From contig OY763323.1 of the NCBI GenBank assembly GCA_963667375.1, positions 2,666,001 to 2,730,000 of the forward strand: DNA of 64,000 nucleotides, given 5' to 3'. Shown here piece after piece: positions 35,500 through 45,622 of the stretch. This stretch comes from G963556115 sp963667375. GTDB lineage: Bacteria; Planctomycetota; SZUA-567. A program made the translations under genes and the position numbers. Position 1 is the stretch's first letter. The number at the start of each line of letters is the position of its first letter. The notes below the pieces were generated by a model. That model was not told the DNA's origin. It saw nothing but the letters and a program-made list of their open reading frames with translations, and did no database searches.

Positions 35500-36628
35500 T
35501 ATCAAATATTCCTATAATATCATCAATTTTGGGGATACGCGGGTTCGTAGCCATACAGGCATCTTGTAGTGCCAGTTCAGAAAGGCTATAAAAATCTGAC
35601 TGCTTAACATTAAAATCTTTTAAGGTTTCGGTAAGACCTACCGCCTGCATCAGTTCTCTGATAGCTGCAATCAGATTCGCGCAGTTAGCCTCTTTATCTG
35701 GAGCCATTCTGCGGCAAGCCCGGTCATAATGCTCTTTTGCTTCGGGATAATTGTATTCGATCACATACGGCAGTAGAATACCATTGCAGACACCATGTGG
35801 AAGATCGTATAGACCGCCAAGTGCATGCGCCATAGCATGAACCGCCCCAAGACTGGCATTGGAAAAAGCCAGTCCAGCGTGAAGGCTTCCAAGCATCATT
35901 GCACTGCGGGCATTGATATCGTCGCCTTTAGTGTATGCCGTCCTGAGACTTTGTCTGATAAGCCTGACTGCCTCAAGTGCATGAACCGTGGTGATCGATG
36001 ATGAGGCGTTGGAGACCAGAGCTTCACAGGCATGGGTAAGAGCATCCAGTCCGGTATGGGCTGTTAGAGTATCACTCATGGTTAGTGTTGTTACCGGGTC
36101 GATAAGGGATACGTCAGGTACCAGTGCTTTACTTACTATAGCCATCTTGACCAGCCGGCTAGAATCACGTATGATGGCGAACTGTGAGACATCGGCAGAG
36201 GTTCCGGAGGTTGTCGGAATGCATATAAGGGGGGGGCATGGTGATTGAATTGTGTCAACACCTTCATAATCCAGTATGGTTCCGCCATTGGTTGAGATAA
36301 TGCCTATTCCCTTTGCGCAGTCAAGGACACTGCCGCCACCTATAGCGACAATACCATCGCAGTTACTGGAGTTATAAACTTGAACACCAGAATGAACCTC
36401 GAAGTCTTTGGGATTGGGTGTTAAGCCCATAAATAGTGAGTGCTCAACACCTGCAGCGTCAAGTTCTGTCAGAACTTCGTCAACCCATCCGGCAGCGTGA
36501 ACCCCCTGATCGGTAACAACCAGGGCTTTTGAAAGTCCAAGATTACTTGCATACTGCCCGACTCTTTTTCTCGCACCGATTCCGGTTATAAATTCGGGCG
36601 CAACAAATTTTCGGAGGTTTTCCAGCAT
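35489..36628 (-). CDS. Iron-containing alcohol dehydrogenase (group III)
   Basis: 379 residues, typical length. NAD-binding GGGSVLDCAKGI near residue 97; metal ligands in the DALTHACEALVS and HAMAHALGGLYDLPHG signatures. It reduces aldehydes or oxidises alcohols such as ethanol, 1,3-propanediol or lactaldehyde; the exact substrate is not readable. The gene overlaps the hybrid histidine kinase, an uncommon pairing suggesting that the sensor tracks the redox or aldehyde state. Confidence 0.94.
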   Translation of the reverse strand: MLENLRKFVAPEFITGIGARKRVGQYASNLGLSKALVVTDQGVHAAGWVDEVLTELDAAGVEHSLFMGLTPNPKDFEVHSGVQVYNSSNCDGIVAIGGGSVLDCAKGIGIISTNGGTILDYEGVDTIQSPCPPLICIPTTSGTSADVSQFAIIRDSSRLVKMAIVSKALVPDVSLIDPVTTLTMSDTLTAHTGLDALTHACEALVSNASSSITTVHALEAVRLIRQSLRTAYTKGDDINARSAMMLGSLHAGLAFSNASLGAVHAMAHALGGLYDLPHGVCNGILLPYVIEYNYPEAKEHYDRACRRMAPDKEANCANLIAAIRELMQAVGLTETLKDFNVKQSDFYSLSELALQDACMATNPRIPKIDDIIGIFDNAF

Positions 36629-36996
36629 GGTGTCCCCTATAGGCTATGGTCTTAAGATATATATTAAGTATATTGTGTAAAAAAATTTCTGTCAATTATT
36701 TTCGCCTATAATGAGCAGATTGATTATTATATGTTAGAAAGGATAATATTTATTGTTATTTCGGGGTATTAGGGATATTTTGCCATTAAAGTATGTGGAT
36801 CATCTTTATTATTTTTTAAGATTATATTTATTATCAGCAGGAAGAAACTAGTGACTTAATTAAAGCGGTTAAGAGTCTTATATTGTTGCAACCCTATAAT
36901 TTTAGTAATTCTTACCTTAAATATTAATCCAGAAGCAGACCTCAGGATTATAGAGCGGGCTGCTGCTTTCAGAATTATTCATCTGCCTGCTAGGTA
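36629..36996. other. Gene-free stretch
   Basis: 368 bases, AT-rich, upstream of the alcohol dehydrogenase gene and downstream in orientation of none but the phosphoesterase stop. I see no convincing gene, promoter or strong hairpin in it. Confidence 0.4.
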
Positions 36997-38088
36997 TTAA
37001 TTAAACGGTGTCAGGATTATTAGCTGTAGTTCACTGGTCGTTCCCAAGCGCATCCAGGGGCCGAAGGTTCCTGCTCCGGCGGAGATAAGAAGGGTCGTAG
37101 GCCCATCGGTATATTTACCCGCGTACATCGGGAAAAGAAAACGGATAAGAATGGTGTTAGGGAAGAGCTGACCGGCGTGAGTATGGCCTGAAAGCATTAG
37201 ATCAATGTTACCTGCAGCCGCATACTGGAGGCCAACAGGACTATGGTGAATCAGAATTGACGGCAGCTCTGGCGAGCGCGCAATTTTAGGGAGTTCCTCA
37301 GCGATTGTCAGGTTGTTTACACGGTGTGGATTGTGGTCCTCGGCATCTGCGCTCATGTAGTCCAGGCCAATAAGCTGGACATCATGTGTTGTAATCATTT
37401 TCGAACGGAGAATAGCTATATTATTATCACCAATAAGCTTTAAGGCTTTGGGTGTATTCATATAATATTCGTGGTTTCCGAGGGTATAATATTGCTCTGA
37501 CTTTACCTGCTGGAATAGTTCAAAGAGCTCGGGGCGCAATGCTATGTTACTGTCAACCAGATCGCCGTTGTAGACTACAATATCAGGGTTGATGTCATTT
37601 ATAGCAGTGATAACATTTTTAAGGTATTTTTCGCTGCGTTGTGCGCCTAAATGCAGATCGGGAATATGCAGGATGGTAACCTGATGCTTCAGATTGTGCA
37701 GTTTCAGGCTTTCGCGGCTAATTGTGAATGACTGGGCATGAATAAAACCATAGGCGACAAGGGAAAAGCTTAGACAAATTCCTGATATGGCAAGAATTCG
37801 TCTAAATTTCGGACTTAAAAAAACAGCAGGAAGATGAATGATCAGCATGAAGAGAAATAAGTATACCTGAAACATGAATACCAGTCCCAGAACATTATAT
37901 GCTGTCGCTGCAAAATAATTAGCGCTGGCAAAGAAGCCTTTTACAAAAACCAGGAAGTATCCGCCGAGCAGAATAAGAGTTATGAGCTGTAAAGGCCATG
38001 CCCGTCTGAGGGGGAGAAGTCCTTTCAATCTGAATGGAACGTACCAGATAGAGAATATAACAAGCAGCATTGATATTAGTATTAGCAT
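36997..38088 (-). CDS. Membrane-anchored metallophosphoesterase
   Basis: 363 residues. Four hydrophobic segments in the first 125 residues anchor a calcineurin-like catalytic domain (about 130-360) with the motifs DLHLG, NGDLVDS, GNHEYY and GHTHAGQ, all of the two-metal site. This resembles YkuE/YaeI-type phosphodiesterases; some of these act on lipid-linked intermediates such as UDP-diacylglucosamine, but the substrate here is unknown. It appears monocistronic. Confidence 0.9.
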   Translation of the reverse strand: MLILISMLLVIFSIWYVPFRLKGLLPLRRAWPLQLITLILLGGYFLVFVKGFFASANYFAATAYNVLGLVFMFQVYLFLFMLIIHLPAVFLSPKFRRILAISGICLSFSLVAYGFIHAQSFTISRESLKLHNLKHQVTILHIPDLHLGAQRSEKYLKNVITAINDINPDIVVYNGDLVDSNIALRPELFELFQQVKSEQYYTLGNHEYYMNTPKALKLIGDNNIAILRSKMITTHDVQLIGLDYMSADAEDHNPHRVNNLTIAEELPKIARSPELPSILIHHSPVGLQYAAAGNIDLMLSGHTHAGQLFPNTILIRFLFPMYAGKYTDGPTTLLISAGAGTFGPWMRLGTTSELQLIILTPFN

Positions 38089-38291
38089 TAGTTAAGACAA
38101 TTCTTTTTTGTAGTTTGGTTCGTAAAAATCAATTATTATGGCTTCTTATTATATATTATAAATCAGAATGTAATAGATTAATTCTCCATAATTATTGCCT
38201 AAAAATACACGTTATAGGCAGTTATCTATAACAAAGGTGAATTGTGGTTGATGAAATGATAATAATGAAAATGCAGTTAATTGATATGGTA

Positions 38292-40637
38292 TTAAAACTT
38301 AAGTTTGGCGCTCAAGGCGAATTCGGTATTGAAACAGGTCTCCCAGAGAGTGTGATTGAATCGGGAGTTCAATTCCCAGCGGCTGGAGATCATGGTTGTC
38401 AGACTGGCACCGAAAGTTGCGCGATCGGCTGCGATTTTACTGACCGGAGTGGTCCAGCTCTGGGACGGCACGGTAGCAAAAGAGGTAGTTATCTCTGAGT
38501 CCTCACTAAGGTACTCGTGTTCCCAGCCACCCCAGATTTCAGGCAGTAGCGCTATACGGTTATTAATAACAAAAATTTTCCCAAGTTTTAACTGCAGCTT
38601 CTGACGCAGTGAGTAACTGGTATATTCGCTTACCTTCAGATTAGCTCCGCCGCTGGCACCGGTCTCGGTATACTGGGGATCATAGAGCGTGGTAAAGCTC
38701 AGGCTATAGCTGGGAGTAAGCATAAAATCTTTCGGAAGATCGATACGGTATCCGGTCTGTGCGAAAAGGTCAAGATCCATACCATTGCGCTCACCGGTGG
38801 CACTGGTATTCATGAAGTTGATATTGCGTACAGTCTTGAGCTGATGCAAGGCAACTGTTGGAGAAAAATCAACAAACAGATTATCAAAACTATAGCTGGA
38901 GTAAGGACCGATACGCAGCACATGGTCGGTGGCGTTACCAAGGTTATTATAGAGATTGGCCCGGTTGTATGAATAGTTGATCAGCCCTCCGAGTCGGAGT
39001 TCATTACTCAAGGTATAATCTATGCCGGCGAGAATACCGGCACTGCCAAAGTCATAACCGGTTGCGGTAGTGGTTGAGCCATTGTTACCAAAACCGCCGT
39101 AGACTTTTAGCATGCCGCCCCAGGTGTTATGGTTGAGGCTCGCTATATAATTTTTGGTCGGAATACCACCGGCGGCATCGCGAATCTGTCCGCGTTCCTG
39201 ATTTTGGGCTACTGTAACCGGCAGAAGAGATTCGGATAAATTTGCCATACGCATTGAGCTCATCTGATTACTGAATTCGGCATCGAACATCTCTACAGCC
39301 GAGTTGCCGATCTCGGTTACAGCGGTTGTCGCAGTGTTACTATTGAGCTGGGTCATGGCAGAATTAACGGCACTGCTGTTTGGGAGGCTGTTGAGTGACT
39401 GGAAAAGATCATCCATACCGGCAGGGTGATCTGCGGAAAGACGATCCAGCTCCTTACCTATCCCGGTATTTTCAGCGCTTGCAGCATTGGCACAAGTAGT
39501 GCCATTGGCGGCTTTCTGAGTCGTAACTGTGAGTGTCCCATTGGCTCCGGTCGTAAAAGTATAGCTGTAGTCAAGTAGAGCTGAGTTGTCAACTATTTCT
39601 ATGGTTGTGCCGTTATCGGTCAAAAAGTTAGTGGAGAGCAGGGTATAGGTGGTATCAACCTGTCCACCGGTACCGGTAACTTTGACTAGTGAATTATTGG
39701 AAAGAGTGGCAGTACCACTAATAGTGACGCTGGAGCTGTAGGTATCAGTGATACTCAGACCTAGGGTACTTCCTGATCCTAGAGTCAGAGCTGTACCGGA
39801 GAGATTGGTTTTAATGCTGAGTGTGGCGGTTGCGCCAGTAATGCTGTTGATTATTTGGTTCAAACCTGTACCGGTAGGAGTGGATGTCAGCAAGAAACAG
39901 TCGGCTCCAATGAAAATTTGGGCTAAACTGTTTTCGGTTCCATTGAGGGTGGTCGTGCCTCCAGCGAAGTAGCCGTTGAATTTTCCTCCTGTAATGTTAT
40001 CGTTATACACAAAGTTAAAAGAAGGATCGACTGCCGATAAGCTGGAATCCGCATAACCGAAGGTAATATGTGCAGTATTAGCGGCATGTATGTCGCCGGT
40101 TATTTGAGCTCCATTAAGTATATGTAGAGCGGAGACTGTCGTATTTAAGAAATTGACCGCATAAGAGTCGGTGCCGGTAGCACTGACGTTGCCATTAATA
40201 TAGAAAGCAGAACCTTCGAAACCAATTAAAGCCACAGACCGTGTGCCGGAGGCACTGATAGTACTGCCTGAGTTGCTTTGTATTTTGGAATTAGCGCCCA
40301 ACTGTATGCCGATAGACTCGGTGCCGGTAACTGAAACTGAGCCGCCACTGTCAACGACAACAGAAATTTCGGTTTTGGAGGTGTCTGCATTAATACCAAT
40401 CGAGTAATTGTTTGACATGGTTATTGAGCCGGAGTTGGCAACAGTTAGGGAGTCTCCGGTTTCTAGCCAATTTGTTAAACCGCCGTTTGTTGCGGTTGTT
40501 GCGGTGGTGACAACGTAGTTGGAAGCGGCTGAGCCAATCTCAGTTTTTAAAGACAGCAAAAAAATAAGCAGTAAAAAAAAATGTCTAAAATCACGTAATA
40601 TCATCCATGAGTTCTGACGTGAATATTTTGGCTTCAT
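38292..40637 (-). CDS. Autotransporter (type V secretion) with short repetitive passenger
   Basis: 781 residues. A long signal peptide (1-37), then a Thr/Ser/Gly/Asn-rich passenger (about 40-400) with repeated short beta strands of the beta-helix type, a linker with LDRLSADHPAGMDDLFQSL, and a C-terminal autotransporter beta-barrel (about 500-781) ending in Phe (ALSAKLKF), the signal for outer-membrane insertion. It indicates a Gram-negative envelope. No protease or lectin motif is visible in the passenger, so adhesion is only a guess. Confidence 0.93.
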   Translation of the reverse strand: MKPKYSRQNSWMILRDFRHFFLLLIFLLSLKTEIGSAASNYVVTTATTATNGGLTNWLETGDSLTVANSGSITMSNNYSIGINADTSKTEISVVVDSGGSVSVTGTESIGIQLGANSKIQSNSGSTISASGTRSVALIGFEGSAFYINGNVSATGTDSYAVNFLNTTVSALHILNGAQITGDIHAANTAHITFGYADSSLSAVDPSFNFVYNDNITGGKFNGYFAGGTTTLNGTENSLAQIFIGADCFLLTSTPTGTGLNQIINSITGATATLSIKTNLSGTALTLGSGSTLGLSITDTYSSSVTISGTATLSNNSLVKVTGTGGQVDTTYTLLSTNFLTDNGTTIEIVDNSALLDYSYTFTTGANGTLTVTTQKAANGTTCANAASAENTGIGKELDRLSADHPAGMDDLFQSLNSLPNSSAVNSAMTQLNSNTATTAVTEIGNSAVEMFDAEFSNQMSSMRMANLSESLLPVTVAQNQERGQIRDAAGGIPTKNYIASLNHNTWGGMLKVYGGFGNNGSTTTATGYDFGSAGILAGIDYTLSNELRLGGLINYSYNRANLYNNLGNATDHVLRIGPYSSYSFDNLFVDFSPTVALHQLKTVRNINFMNTSATGERNGMDLDLFAQTGYRIDLPKDFMLTPSYSLSFTTLYDPQYTETGASGGANLKVSEYTSYSLRQKLQLKLGKIFVINNRIALLPEIWGGWEHEYLSEDSEITTSFATVPSQSWTTPVSKIAADRATFGASLTTMISSRWELNSRFNHTLWETCFNTEFALSAKLKF

Positions 40638-41955
40638 TATTATTAGATTTCTTACTCAATATTTAAACATAAATCCCAGTAGTCTCTGACCCTTTAATTA
40701 ACCTAATACACTGAAAATCCTAAGTAAATACTACATATATGTCAATATACTCAATTCTCTGAAATGTGTATATCAAAGTAAAATCAGGCGTGATTATTGT
40801 TTTAAACAAAAAACATTAGAACTATCTTACTTTCAGCATTTTGCGTGTAATATAGGAATATGTGAGGATAAATTGATAATTTTCAGCATATATTCAATAC
40901 AATAGAGGTTGGTAACAATATTTTTCAAAAAAAAATTTTAATTACTGATATATGGGCTTTACACGGGAGGGTGAAGTGCGGGGTCAGAGGTTAGATTGCG
41001 TTATTCGTTCGTTTATAATAGCGAGGTCGTTATGAGTAGTTAAAGTTATTTGAGTACATGTATTTTAAAAATATTTAAATATAGTAAAAATTACAGCATA
41101 GTGTTATAGTATTAACTTGTGATCCTAATATTATGGTAAAGCTGGTGGTTATGTGGAGTCTTCAGGAAATCAGGCATTTGGGAATTGAGCAGCCGGCGGC
41201 AAACTTGGTATAAGTTCGTTGTTATCGATTGATAATTAATTTGAAGCTTTACCTGTGGATGATCATTTATCTGAATAAGTAGTTAATATTTGAGTGCATA
41301 ATCCTGAGAAAATTTAGTGATATTATCTTGAGGTGTTATAGAATCGTACAACTATTGACTTATGTTGGTTGTAGTAAAACTTTGCCGGTCATCACCGTTA
41401 TCTGAGTATTACTGATCAATATACAGTACTTCTATTGTGTCTTGGACAGGCAAGATAATTACTTGAACTTGAGCGGTTTCGATAATTCTTAAGCATCTTT
41501 AAGGTCGATTTAAGCTGATAAGGTCATGGCAGATATTATTTTGATTTTGAATATTCGTTATCTTTTTCCTTTTCAGTTCGTAATAAGTGGAATATATTGT
41601 GCTGTATATAGTGGCATAATTTTAAATTGGTAAATTATAGTTGCAGTAATATTTTGAATGTAAATAATATTATTCTGCATTCTTTAATCAATATTATGCG
41701 GTATACTAAAATAATATTGTATATTGTTTCAGTATCTGAGATACTGTTGTGCATTTGGAAATATGTCTTTATAATTACTGGTCATAGCACTTTAAAAATA
41801 TTTATTAATGTTAGTGCTAAAAAATGTAAAGCCTCTTACTGGCCGTTGTAGCCGGTATATATTTCTTGATATATTGTATTGTGTACGAGCTATAGCTTCG
41901 TAATGACTGTGTGTAATGTGTATTTTGTTTTGTTATTCTATTGCAGGAGAAATTA
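40638..41955. other. 1.3-kb gene-free region upstream of araF
   Basis: No credible coding sequence: the longest open frames are short, AT-driven and lack ribosome sites. Two inverted copies of CTCTGACCC / GGGTCAGAG lie at 40684-40692 and 40983-40991, about 300 bases apart. The last 100 bases must contain the araFGH promoter, but I could not single out a good -35/-10. The rest is unexplained. Confidence 0.4.
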
Positions 41956-42936
41956 ATGATTAGACATCTTATCAGCTTATGTCTTTTGGTTATCGTAAGC
42001 CTTTTCACTTCATCTGTGCTCAATGCTGCTGAAGACATTAAAATTGGTTTTATTGTTAAACAGCCTGAGGAACCATGGTTTCAGTTGGAATGGAAATTTG
42101 CTGAAGAGGCAGCTAAAGAAAAAGGGTTTGAACTCATTAAAATCAGTGGAATTGATGGTCCGAAAGTTCTTGCCGCAATTGACAACCTGGCCGCAACTGG
42201 CGCCAAGGGATTTGTTATCTGTACACCTGATGTAAAGCTGGGACCTGCTATTATGATGCGGGCAAAAAAGCATAATATGAAGGTCATTGCTGTTGATGAT
42301 CGTTTCATGAAGGGTGATAAGCCTATGGAAGAGGTAAAATACCTTGGTATTTCCGCCTATAAAATTGGTCAGAAATGTGGTGAAGAAGCTCTGAAAGAGA
42401 TGAAAAATCGCGGTTGGAAAGAGTCTGAAACCGGTGTCTGTATCGTAACCTTTGATGAGCTTGATACTGCCCGTGACCGTACTGACGGTGAGTATGATGC
42501 TATTGTAGCAGGAGGTTTCCCTAAGGCTCAGATATTCCATGCACCACAGAAAACTTCTGACGTTCCGGGAGCATTTGATGGTGTTAACATTCTCCTTACT
42601 AAAGAGACAAAGTTCAAAAACTGGATTGTTACCGGAATGAATGACAGTGCAACAATCGGTGGTGTCCGGGCTATGGAAGGACGCGGCTATAAGGCTGATA
42701 ATGTTATTGGTGTCGGTATTAACGGAACTGACTGCATTACAGAATTCAAAAAGTCTTCTCCTACAGGCTTCTACGGTTCAATGCTTCTTTCTGCCAAGCA
42801 GCATGGGTATGATACTGCGAAAATGATGTATGAATGGATTGTTGAAGGTAAGGAACCGCCAGCTGATACCCGTACCGTAGGTGTATTTATTACTCGTGAT
42901 ACTTGGGAAAAAATCTATAAGGAACAGGGACTATAA
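41956..42936 (+). CDS. araF: L-arabinose ABC transporter, periplasmic binding protein
   Basis: 326 residues from the ATG at 41956 (GGAGAAATTA upstream). Signal peptide ends near NAAED (about residue 23). The mature sequence closely follows enterobacterial AraF: IGFIVKQPEEPWFQ.EW, TGAKGFVICTPD.KLG, MKVIAVDD, ELDTAR.RT, GMNDS, GINGTD and the late TGFYGS. These include the residues lining the arabinose site. First gene of a three-gene operon with araG 5 bases downstream. Confidence 0.95.
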   Translation: MIRHLISLCLLVIVSLFTSSVLNAAEDIKIGFIVKQPEEPWFQLEWKFAEEAAKEKGFELIKISGIDGPKVLAAIDNLAATGAKGFVICTPDVKLGPAIMMRAKKHNMKVIAVDDRFMKGDKPMEEVKYLGISAYKIGQKCGEEALKEMKNRGWKESETGVCIVTFDELDTARDRTDGEYDAIVAGGFPKAQIFHAPQKTSDVPGAFDGVNILLTKETKFKNWIVTGMNDSATIGGVRAMEGRGYKADNVIGVGINGTDCITEFKKSSPTGFYGSMLLSAKQHGYDTAKMMYEWIVEGKEPPADTRTVGVFITRDTWEKIYKEQGL

Positions 42937-42941
42937 TAATA

Positions 42942-44450
42942 ATGGAGAATTCAAATTATCTGCAATTTGACGGAATATGTAAGAACTTCCCCGGAGTTAA
43001 AGCTCTTGATGGTATTACCTTCGGAGCAAGAAAGGGATCGGTTCATGGTCTGATTGGAGAGAATGGTGCTGGAAAGTCAACCTTGCTTAAGATACTATCA
43101 GGGGCTTATCAGCCGTCTTCAGGTTCAATATTAATCAATAATAAAGATGTGAAATTCGCCAATGCTTCAGCCGCTATTGCGGCTGGAGTGGCGGTTATAT
43201 ATCAGGAATTGCAGTTGGTTCCTGAGTTGTCAATAGCGGAGAATATCTTTCTGGGGCATCTGCCTGCCAATCGTTGCGGCTGGGTAGACAAGAAGGAATT
43301 AATAAAACGGGCAATGGTAGAGCTTGAGCGGATAGGTGAGAAGTTTTCGCCAAATACCCGCCTCAGCAAGCTGTCGATAGCACAGCGGCAGATGGTTGAG
43401 ATTGCCAAAGCCTTGTCGCAGGGGGCTGAGATTATTGCGTTTGATGAACCGACCAGTTCTCTATCTGAAAGAGAAACAAAACAGTTATTTAAAATTATTG
43501 CGGATCTTAAGGCACAAGGAAAAATTATTTTTTATGTGTCTCATCGCATGGAAGAGATATTTACGGTCTGTGATGCGGTGACAGTGTTCCGTGACGGTCA
43601 GCATGTCAGTACAGAGTATGATATTACCAAGGTTGATAATGACAGTCTGGTCAAGCTGATGGTCGGGCGAGAGCTGAAGGATATCTATAATTACCGGTCA
43701 CGGAAGACAGGTTCAGAGCTTATAAATGTTGCTGAATTAACCGGCCCGGGGCTGACCGCTCCTGCTTCATTCAAAGTTAATAAAGGAGAAATTGTAGGGT
43801 TTTTCGGGCTGGTCGGGGCAGGACGTACCGAGCTTATGCGGCTGATATTCGGAGCTGAAAGAACAACCGGTGGTTCGATAATGCTGAACAACAAGAAATA
43901 TAGTTCCGCCAGACCGTCGCACGCCATTAAAAAACGGGTGGCATATGTTCCCGAAGACCGGAAGCAGGATGGAATAATACCGATAGCGACTGTTGAAGAG
44001 AATATTAATGTTACATCGCGACCTAATCACAGTACCGGCAGATTCTGGCTCAATAATAACTGGGAAAGAAAAAACGCGTTAGAACAGATTCGCTCTCTCA
44101 GAGTGAAAACTCCTTCGGCAAAGCAGCTCATGAAGAATCTTTCCGGGGGTAATCAGCAAAAAGCTATTCTTGGGCGCTGGCTCTCCGAGAAGGTGGATCT
44201 GCTGCTGTTTGATGAACCTACTCGCGGTATTGATGTTGGCGCGAAGAGTGAAATTTATGAAATTACCTATAAACTTGCTGAGGAAGGAACAGGAATAATT
44301 GTTGTATCCAGTGATTTGCCTGAAGTTTTGGGTATCAGTGATAGAATTATTGTTATGCGTGAAGGCAAAATTTCTGGGGAACTGAGTCGAGATGAAGCTT
44401 CTCCGGCTGCGGTTTTAAAATTAGCTCTTCCTATAGAAGAGGATGCATGA
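42942..44450 (+). CDS. araG: L-arabinose ABC transporter ATP-binding protein (two ATPase domains)
   Basis: 502 residues, tandem ABC domains. It matches AraG throughout: KNFPGVKALDGITF, GENGAGKSTLLKILSGAYQP, IIAFDEPTSSLSERE, FYVSHRMEEIF, then LSGGNQQKAILGRWLSE and FDEPTRGIDVGAKSEIYE, and the ending ASPAAVLKLALP. The ribosome site lies inside the araF stop region. Confidence 0.95.
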   Translation: MENSNYLQFDGICKNFPGVKALDGITFGARKGSVHGLIGENGAGKSTLLKILSGAYQPSSGSILINNKDVKFANASAAIAAGVAVIYQELQLVPELSIAENIFLGHLPANRCGWVDKKELIKRAMVELERIGEKFSPNTRLSKLSIAQRQMVEIAKALSQGAEIIAFDEPTSSLSERETKQLFKIIADLKAQGKIIFYVSHRMEEIFTVCDAVTVFRDGQHVSTEYDITKVDNDSLVKLMVGRELKDIYNYRSRKTGSELINVAELTGPGLTAPASFKVNKGEIVGFFGLVGAGRTELMRLIFGAERTTGGSIMLNNKKYSSARPSHAIKKRVAYVPEDRKQDGIIPIATVEENINVTSRPNHSTGRFWLNNNWERKNALEQIRSLRVKTPSAKQLMKNLSGGNQQKAILGRWLSEKVDLLLFDEPTRGIDVGAKSEIYEITYKLAEEGTGIIVVSSDLPEVLGISDRIIVMREGKISGELSRDEASPAAVLKLALPIEEDA

Positions 44451-44515
44451 ATTGGTACTACGGATAGCTTTATGCAGAATCTTCGGAAAAAGTATTTTAA
44501 TAGAAAGGTGGTGGA

Positions 44516-45499
44516 ATGAGTTCTCAAGTTGAATTTTCTGATTCAATGCGGCAACATAAAGGGATAATAGGCGGTATCTGGGAAGAAGCAGGGATGATCC
44601 TTGTGCTGATTGGTCTTTTTGTCTTGTGCTCTATAGTCGTCCCAAATTTTTTTACCGGCATTAATATGGAGTCGCTGGCACTGGCAGTTTCACAGACAGG
44701 TATGGTCGCCTGTACCATGCTGTTCTGTCTGGCTTCCGGTGATTTTGATATGTCGGTAGGATCAATTGTGGCCTGTTCCGGTGTGGTCTGCGCGGTAATT
44801 ATGGAATATACCGGCAGTATCTTTCTCGGGATTGCCGGAGGTCTGGTTCTTGGTCTGATTGTCGGAATTGCCAATGGTGTTATTATTGCCATCCTGGGGA
44901 TTAATGCTCTGATTACGACACTGGCTACGATGCAGATTGTCCGCGGAGCAGGGTATATCTTCTCAAATGGTCGGGCTGTCGGTATTTATATGGATAATTT
45001 TTTTGTTCTTGGAAATGAGGATTTCCTGAGTATACCAATTCCGGTCTGGATATGCATTCTCTGCTTTATTGTTTTCGGCACATTATTGGCTAAAACTACA
45101 TTTGGCCGAAACACTCTGGCAATAGGTGGTAACGAAGAGGCGGCTTATCTTGCCGGAATCAATGTGAAATTGACCAAAGTTATCATATTCTCATTGCAGG
45201 GTGTGATAGCCGGGTTTGCCGGTATTGTGCTTGCTTCCAGAATGACCAGTGGACAGCCAATGACATCCCAGGGCTTTGAGCTTGAAGTAATCAGTGCTTG
45301 TGTTCTTGGCGGAGTAACGATGAGTGGCGGTGTCGGAAGGATCTCGTTTGTAATTGCTGGTGTTCTTATTATGGGAATTATTCAGAATTCGATGAATCTT
45401 CTCAATGTGGACTCCTTTTATCAGTATCTGGCGCGAGGTGTAATTCTACTGGCGGCAGTGATTTTCGATCGTGTTAAAAATCGTAAAAATGCTTCTTAA
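44516..45499 (+). CDS. araH: L-arabinose ABC transporter permease
   Basis: 327 residues, about ten hydrophobic helices, with the AraH-typical SLALAVSQTGMVACTML, ASGDFDMSVGSIVA and CVLGGVTMSGGVGRI segments. It begins 65 bases after araG with GGTGGTGG upstream. It completes the araFGH importer and is followed by a terminator at 45507-45540. Confidence 0.95.
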   Translation: MSSQVEFSDSMRQHKGIIGGIWEEAGMILVLIGLFVLCSIVVPNFFTGINMESLALAVSQTGMVACTMLFCLASGDFDMSVGSIVACSGVVCAVIMEYTGSIFLGIAGGLVLGLIVGIANGVIIAILGINALITTLATMQIVRGAGYIFSNGRAVGIYMDNFFVLGNEDFLSIPIPVWICILCFIVFGTLLAKTTFGRNTLAIGGNEEAAYLAGINVKLTKVIIFSLQGVIAGFAGIVLASRMTSGQPMTSQGFELEVISACVLGGVTMSGGVGRISFVIAGVLIMGIIQNSMNLLNVDSFYQYLARGVILLAAVIFDRVKNRKNAS

Positions 45500-45506
45500 G
45501 TTTATT

Positions 45507-45540
45507 ACTGAAGTAGGTGCTGTTCGGCACCTGCTTCAGT
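45507..45540 (+). terminator. Rho-independent terminator of araFGH
   Basis: 14-bp stem (45507-45520 with 45527-45540, one G:U) with a TGTTCG loop followed by CTTTTAAT, 8 bases after the araH stop. Confidence 0.85.
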
Positions 45541-45622
45541 CTTTTAATCTATATTTCGGTTATGTAGCGGGTCAAGGCGGGACGTTTGAAACTGCATAAT
45601 TCCTGCTGGTTGTGATGCCTGA

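Noticed and set aside
41627..41851. 74-codon frame in the gap before araF
   Set aside because: Very AT-driven (Ile, Asn, Tyr-rich), no ribosome site and no recognisable pattern; most likely non-coding.
42942..44450. araG as a general ribose or galactose ATPase
   Set aside because: The linked araF and araH, and the similarity to AraG over the whole length including the C-terminal end, favour arabinose over ribose or galactose.
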